DNA of 64,000 bases, from assembly GCF_963169125.1 (NCBI RefSeq), contig NC_084793.1:213492652-213556651 (forward strand), in the 5' to 3' direction. This DNA comes from Humulus lupulus. Lineage: Eukaryota; Streptophyta; Magnoliopsida; Rosales; Cannabaceae. Positions within the stretch are counted from its first letter, which is position 1. Each line of letters opens with the position of its first letter. A program made the position numbers and the translations under genes. Positions 58,102 to 64,000 of this stretch are shown piece after piece. The notes under the pieces are model-generated. The model worked only from the letters and a program-made list of their open reading frames with translations, was not told the origin of the DNA and ran no database searches.

Positions 58102-58840
58102 TGTTGGTAAACATTCAGAGCACACAACATAAACTTTTTCGTGGTGGGCCATTGTGTTTTTATAAGGAACAACAACAATAAAAGTTTTCATTAATCATAT
58201 AAACAATTTATATGAACAAGAAAACAATCCATAAATATTATCATACAATACTATTAATCATGCAATATATATATATATATAAATATACAATATATTATAT
58301 ACAACATATAAACACAAAAAAATCAAGAACATAAAATTTTACCTCTTGAAGCCTATCAAGTGTCATTGAGTCTTTTTGTATTATTATCGATCTTCCTATC
58401 CAAAGCTTTGGGCACTCAAACCACGATCTTCCAGAGTGTTCTCTACACCTCAAGATGTGTGTGGGCACATAGAGAATATGAGTTTGTATTTTAGGAATCA
58501 CAAATATTTCTCAACACATGAGAACTTGGATTATGGTCTGAGAATGACTAGAATAAAGAAGAAGAAGAAAAAGAGTTTTGTCTGACAAAAACTCTTAGAA
58601 CTATTCTGAATTGTGTATTGTATTGTATTGTTCAATCCTTCTTCTTCTTCTATATCATATGTATATAGATATTACTATTACCTTATTATTCCTAATAATA
58701 ATAGTAATATTATAATGATGATAGGATTTGATTTAGGTAAATATGTAACTTACCAAATTTGAAAAATCATTTTCAAATTATTAAATAATTAAATAAATAA
58801 AATAAAAACTATATAGATACAATATCTATATATGTGGTAC
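58102..58840 (-). mobile_element. SIRE-like Copia 3' LTR, inner (R/U5) part
   Basis: The plus-strand start TGTTGGTAAACATTC is the LTR terminus (minus ..TTACCAACA). Minus-strand sequence such as TTCTCATGTGTTGAGAAATA and ACACTTGATAGGCTTCAAG resembles the R/U5 part of SIRE-type LTRs. The other part is at 60658-61347; a Tekay-like LTR separates them. The break near 58840 is approximate. Confidence 0.6.
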
Positions 58841-60657
58841 ACGCATGGCACAGTCCTTGGGAACTTAAAATATAACTTGGGATTTATTGAGTAACGAGTA
58901 AGTATTTGATAATTATTTGGACATGGCAGGATTAATTGGGAATTGATAGAATGGCTTGAGGAATTAGCTGGAATTTGGGAAAAGACCATTTTACCCCTGG
59001 AATAATTAAAGAAGGCTGAGATTTTAGAGGGGCATTATGTCTTTTGGAATTAAGTTTATCCTTAGACACTATAGGATTATACCAGATTTAATAGGAAACT
59101 AGAGGAACCTCTCAGCCTTCTCACTCTTTCACTCACTCTTTTAGGCTTGGAGCTAAGGAAATTTGAAGGAAAGAACTGAAGGATTTAGGCTGGTTGGAGC
59201 CGGGGAAATCAAAGCTAAGGTTAGACAAGAGTTCTGGGGAGACTAGGTTATCAATTCAGGTAAAAATCTAACCTTTGATTACTGAATTCTGTTGGAATAA
59301 TGTTAAAACTTAGAGCTTGCATGAACATGGTTATCAAGTCTGATAGTAAGGAATCGTTTATAGGCTAGATATGATGTTTAGGCTATAGGGATGGGAATTC
59401 TGGGCTTAAATTTGAGTTTGGCTGCTAATTTGGGGTATGAATTTGAGGTTAGGCTCGTGGGAAACGAAGGAAAAAGGCTGGGTTTTCTGGGTTTGGGGGC
59501 TCGGGCTGCGATGCCTCTGATTCGCCAGGCGCACCGCGACCTAATGGGTGCAAGTTGCGGCCAGTGTCCTCCAGCAGGGAGGGCTTGGCCTCTAAGGGGC
59601 GAGCTACGGCCCTAAAGGGAAGTCGTGGCCCTAAATGGGAAATTAAAGGAAACCAAGGTTTTAGGCTCGGGGAGGCTCGAGGATTCAAACCTAAGTGCTC
59701 GGGATGAGTTCTACTACCCAGTTTTGTAGAATTCGAGGTCTCAGAGGCTAGTATTCTTTTCCAAAATATTTAATTGGATTAGAGTTTGATCGTTATCCAT
59801 TGTTGATTGTGACTAGGATTATCGTTAAGGCTCAGGACTGAGGATCGTGCTCGGGACCGCTCTTTATTTATTGATCGAGATTTGAGGTAAGAAAATTGCA
59901 CCCATGTGGTTGTGAATGGGATTGAGTTTCCCTCTAATTGAACGTATGTATTCTGTGATTATATGGTTGTTATGCGTTATATGAAAGTACGACCTAAGGG
60001 TTCCAAGGTTGATGATAAGCATACTGAACGCAATTCGGCCTAAGAGAGTTGAGATCAGCTAGATAAACAAAGGGCTCGGCCTAAGGGCGTCGACACCTAA
60101 ACAGTTGTATAACTGATTGAGATGTATGCTTGAAAATACATGTTTACCGTTGTTTAGCTTAATGCTTGTACTCTACTGAATAATGAATTAATTGGTTTAA
60201 AGTTGATTGAAAGCTACTGCTGTTATATGTATTTGTTGTTTATGGTTTTCTCGTTGGGCCATGGCTTACGGGTGCTTCATGGTGCAGGTAAAGGCAAAGG
60301 AAATTGGACCAACCATGAGTTGGAGAGCTCTGGGGGCGGAGTGTACATCGTCAGTTGCTCGACCACCACAACCGAGGGAAAGTTACAGGAATAAAGCTCT
60401 AAATTGTATTTTGCCGTTAGACAGGCTTTTGTTGTATAAACTTTTGTGAGTTGTATTTACCACATAAACCTTGTTTTTGGGATCCCATGTATCAAACATT
60501 TGTTTTAATGAAAACTAACCGTTTATGATCAAAATCTTTTAACCCTAACATGTTAGTTGGCTTTGGAATCACATTTATGCTCAAACGACTTGATTAGCAA
60601 GTCTTGCACTATTTTAAAATACATAGTGTAATGGTTTTGGTTATCCAGGGCATTACA
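58841..60657 (+). mobile_element. Tekay-like LTR, 5' truncated, inserted in the SIRE-like LTR
   Basis: It ends CAGGGCATTACA at 60657 and shares its last 400 bp with 1-411. Its GC-rich middle (59400-59700) and GGTAAGAAAATTGCACCC block match the reverse complement of 5050-5540. The TGTAA start is not visible on the left. ORFs at 59391-59688 come from the GC-rich stretch and are not genes. Confidence 0.65.
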
Positions 60658-61347
60658 ACAAGTTTGCAACATGAGCGCTTATAACCTTTTCAGTTCCAAA
60701 ATCCAACCCAATAGGGAACCATTATTCAATCTATAAGAAGGTATAGATTCCATATCTGTTAAACTACATCCCCAGCCATATACATCATTGAGTCTCCAAA
60801 ACAAATTTCTTAGCCTAATCATTCTGACAAACCTTAACGCATGAATCAAAGGATCAAATGACATATATAGGAGTTCATAGCAACCTCAGGATTAAGATCA
60901 TCGTGTATATGATCATCGTTTGATGTGTTTGATTAATACTATGAAACGATGTTTAAAAAAGTATTAACAAATCACATTCGGTCCAGTTCTATATATCACT
61001 ATATATAAAGTACCTCCACTAAAGTGTCCTACTATACTAGTAACCTGGATCTAGGTCACATGTATTCATAATACTAGTGGACCGTACTAGCAGTAATTAA
61101 TCTAAAGATTCCATAACATTATTTTACTGTGAACTGTTTCAAGTTTATAATCTTAATTTCAATCTTCTCACAACTATATGAGATTAAAGCCATATATATA
61201 AAGTTTAGAATTTTAGGATATTTACTTAATATTATCATATAATATCGGACATAGTCTATATATATATAATAATTCAATTCAATTATTTATTTCATTTTAA
61301 ACATTTGTCAACTACAATTTCTTTAAGGGCACTATTCCCAACAATCT
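60658..61347 (-). mobile_element. SIRE-like Copia 3' LTR, U3 part
   Basis: On the minus strand it starts TGTTGGGAATAGTGCCC at 61347. It runs to 60658, where the Tekay-like LTR interrupts it. No gene is present. Confidence 0.65.
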
Positions 61348-61527
61348 CTTACTTGCCCTAAAGCAAATTGAGGCAACTATTTTAATATGTCAATCATATT
61401 CTCCTGACCGAATTTGTCTAACAAAGTCTTTGTAACAGTTTTGTAAGAAACTTTTTTGAAGTTATCTTCAAGATTATAACATCAATTATGTAAAATTTTC
61501 TTGTGTTAAATGACACTTCAATTCATG
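61348..61527 (-). pseudogene. SIRE-like Copia: polypurine tract and pol tail
   Basis: The minus strand reads GGGCAAGTAAGAGAT before the LTR start, a variant of the AAGTGGGAGAT polypurine tract. The remaining 160 bp are degraded 3' internal sequence, cut at 61528 by the next LTR. Confidence 0.5.
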
Positions 61528-63418
61528 TGTTGGGTTTTTATGCCCTAATTAAAGCCCAATTTCTTTGTAATCTCATTTTATTATCAATAAAAGAATATAA
61601 ATCAAGTTTTGTGTTGGTCAATCACTTTGCTCACATGTTTTCTTTTCATGATTATTTGTTTAATATAAACTTCTTTTAAATCCCGACCATATAGCAAATC
61701 ACATTTATAATGACGTAATCACAGTGGAATATAAATATGATTATATGTTCAAAATAAGTTAGTCCTAAGATTAGTCAGTGCACAAGATTTACACTGACTT
61801 GCCAATCTACGATATGATCTACTTACACATCACAGTGTTATGTTCTTTCCAGAACATTAGTAAAGTAGATAAGATCATATGTATTTGTTACATCGTACTG
61901 GACCGATATTGACAGTTGATAGGATAAGTAAACATACCGTTATTATCTATTCTAGTCATATCATATAGTTGACCATAGGTCAATTCAATCTCAATTATGA
62001 GTGGTTAGTATTCTAACTGATTGTATTATTTGAGTTCTTTGACTTGTTCGTTACCAGCTTAACCTACAGACTAGCCCATACTTACATCTTGGGAACTCGA
62101 TAGTATATTTGAGTGGGAGTGTTAATCATAGATATGAACATCTATAGCTTCTGATGAAGAAGTGAACCGATGGTTTCCTTTTAGTTTGGTTCAAGGTGCT
62201 AAATGGTAGATATCTCATTTTAGTAATTAATATTAATTTACTGAAATATCATTTACAAAGAACTAAGTGTTTTAAAGATAAAATACAATGAGGCGTAAAA
62301 CAATATTTTAGTCCCATCTCATTGTAGACCGTCTATAGAGGATTGAGTGCCAATTATGGTTGTAACAATGGATATTTAATAACGTATCGATATTGCTCAT
62401 AGAGAGTTCTATGAATTCAAGAGTGCAATTATGAGCCTTTAGTGGAGTCACGATGAATTAATAAGTTAGTAAATTTATTGTTAAATTTATGATAACTTAT
62501 TGGTGCTTGATTTCATAGGCCCATGGTCCCCACTGTACCTTAGATAAAATCATCTAGATAGTCTTAATTAATTGATTTAATTATAAATTAGAATTATCAA
62601 AGTTGACCAAGTCAATTTATGATAATTTCACAGAGTTATACAATTTAGAGAAGAAAATAGATTTTAGAGCAGATTTATTAATTAAGACAAATTTGTGTAT
62701 ATATTAATAAATAAGTTTAAATCAAGGTTAAAATTATAAATAATTAATTGATAAAGGATTTAAATAATTATTTAATTAATAAATCAATAGAAAATAATAC
62801 AGGCTTTGATTTTAAGTCCAATGAGCTTATAATTAAATGAGAAATTTCACGGGCCTAAAGCTCATGAGAATTTCGAACTAGGGCTGATAACTGGCTATTA
62901 TTTTATTGATTTTTTTAATTAAAATAAATGACCTAATTGAGTCTATAAAATGAATGCTAAGAGAGAGTTGAAAAGAGATTGTTTAGATGACAGAAAGACT
63001 ATCTGACAGAAAATTAGAAGATCTCTTCTTGATGCTCTAGATTTTAGATTCTCTCTACAGCATAAGTCCTTTTCTAAACCTCAATTTTTCTCTTCTATTC
63101 TTTTTCTCTTTGTGTCTATCTCATGTGTTGAGAATTTCCCACTCTAGTCTAGGTGATTCTAAGGATACTTTGGAAGGCTGTGAAGAAAATTGAAGATCGG
63201 TTCAGTTTCTTGGTGATACCCTGCGACAAAAAGGAAACAAGGGTTAGAGAAACTAAAGGAATGACTCAATCATTTTGCTGCACAATAATGTAAGTGTTCT
63301 TATCATTATCTCTGTATGAATTCAATTTTAGAAACATGTTCTAGGTTGTCTCATATTAATTTGTTTAATATAAGATTTACATGAAAATAAATAAGATCCT
63401 GTATAAGTTTTCCCAACA
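61528..63418 (+). mobile_element. 5' LTR of a plus-strand Copia element (1891 bp)
   Basis: TGTTGGGTTTTTATGCCC to TTTTCCCAACA, followed by a primer site. It is AT-rich with no real ORF. Leader-like TTCTCTTCTATTCTTTTTCTC at about 63090-63115 suggests the R/U5 part. Its element continues past the window end. Confidence 0.8.
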
Positions 63419-63419
63419 A

Positions 63420-63435
63420 TTGGCCTCAGAGCCTT
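63420..63435 (+). other. Primer-binding site of the right-hand Copia
   Basis: TTGGCCTCAGAGCCTT, a variant of TTGGTATCAGAGCCTT (TA changed to CC), directly after the LTR. Confidence 0.7.
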
Positions 63436-64000
63436 TGGTAATCTTTATTTTCATGCATGAACATGGTAAAATTGAATTATTTGATGTGTTGAGTAATTGG
63501 ATGGATTTCAAGTTTTTTATGAAGCATATTGAATTTTATGTGATTATAAGCATATTTAGGTTTTTTTGTTGTGTTTTCTTTGCAAATAATTTTTATATAA
63601 ATGCTTTATTTGATGTAAAACATGGTAAAAAATTATTTAGCAAACAGTTTTGGGTTGAAAAATTACACAAGTTTTATTAATTCTTTTTTTCCTTTCGGGC
63701 AGTGGCCGCGGCCACCAGTTTTCACTGGCCATGGCTTGGGTAACAACGGCTAGTGGCAGCGGCCACCAACAACCCTTGGCTGTGGCCAACACGCGTTTTT
63801 TTTTACCTAAATGCATAAATGCATATAGTCTGGTTTAAAATCAGTTCATCCTTTGGGATTTTAGGTCTCTGCCTAAATGCATATACATATAATCTTTATT
63901 ATATTTATGATACTCAAAACTAAGTTCTTATAATTATTTAATGTCTCAATCCATAATAGATTGACAACTGCTGACTATTCCCACCGTTTAGCAAATGTCA
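63436..64000 (+). other. Leader of the right-hand Copia element
   Basis: AT-rich leader with a GC-rich palindromic patch at 63700-63790. No gag start is reached. The ORF at 63381-63680 spans the LTR and primer site and is not credible. Confidence 0.6.

Noticed and set aside
60203..60449. Two overlapping plus-strand ORFs of 63 and 80 codons
   Set aside because: The region is the 3' part of a Tekay-like LTR repeated at 1-411, where neither frame is kept.
63381..63680. A 99-codon plus-strand ORF
   Set aside because: It spans the LTR end and primer-binding site of a Copia element and has AT-driven composition.

Overview
This is plant nuclear DNA: spliced genes with GT..AG introns, AT-rich non-coding sequence, and dense nested Ty1/Copia and Ty3/Gypsy LTR retrotransposons. 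The intron-rich cellulose synthase and the element families suggest a eudicot. I cannot name the species from sequence alone.

Only one ordinary host gene is evident: a complete CESA6-type cellulose synthase catalytic subunit at 21855-27877 (+). I resolved it into 14 exons with consistent phases, encoding 1088 residues. It has all eight zinc-binding cysteines and the DDG, DCD, TED and QVLRW catalytic motifs. It sits in a gene island (about 19.8-28.7 kb) between two retrotransposon blocks.

Left block (1-19.3 kb). A chromovirus-type Gypsy gag with its 5' LTR (minus strand) is cut by a Tekay-like LTR end at 1-411. A small TIR-bounded unit at 3706-4132 carries a compact promoter and a 51-codon ORF. 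Tekay-like LTR pieces follow at 4133-7420, one of them partly duplicated in tandem. A Tat-type Gypsy, T1, lies on the minus strand at 7421-19299. It has lost most of pol and carries a decayed antisense gene (+, 8508-12281). A second Tat element, T2, is nested in it (12475-16030, TSD GCTGC) and carries an apparently intact spliced antisense gene (+, 13536-15884) of the 'putative gypsy-type transposon' (Transposase_28-like) kind.

Right block (28.7-56.3 kb). A Copia element, C1 (minus strand), spans about 30033-56280. A Copia/SIRE-like element, C2, inserted into its integrase (TSD GTAGT). The present order is best explained by a tandem duplication running from C1 gag into C2 integrase, followed by LTR-LTR recombination that left a solo LTR. 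Later arrivals are a Tekay Gypsy (37105-42490), two TGAT..ATCA solo LTRs (32249-33543 and 52574-54495), and a very young Copia, C3 (45346-51893). The two C3 LTRs differ at 3 of 451 positions.

Far right (56.3-64 kb). This part holds an inverted Copia LTR pair, an 84-bp hairpin made of Tekay LTR ends followed by a primer-binding site, a SIRE-like LTR split by a Tekay-like LTR, and the 5' LTR and leader of another Copia element that runs off the window.

Retroelement boundaries marked with TSDs were read directly from the sequence. Lineage names are inference from protein motifs and LTR ends. No database search was possible.
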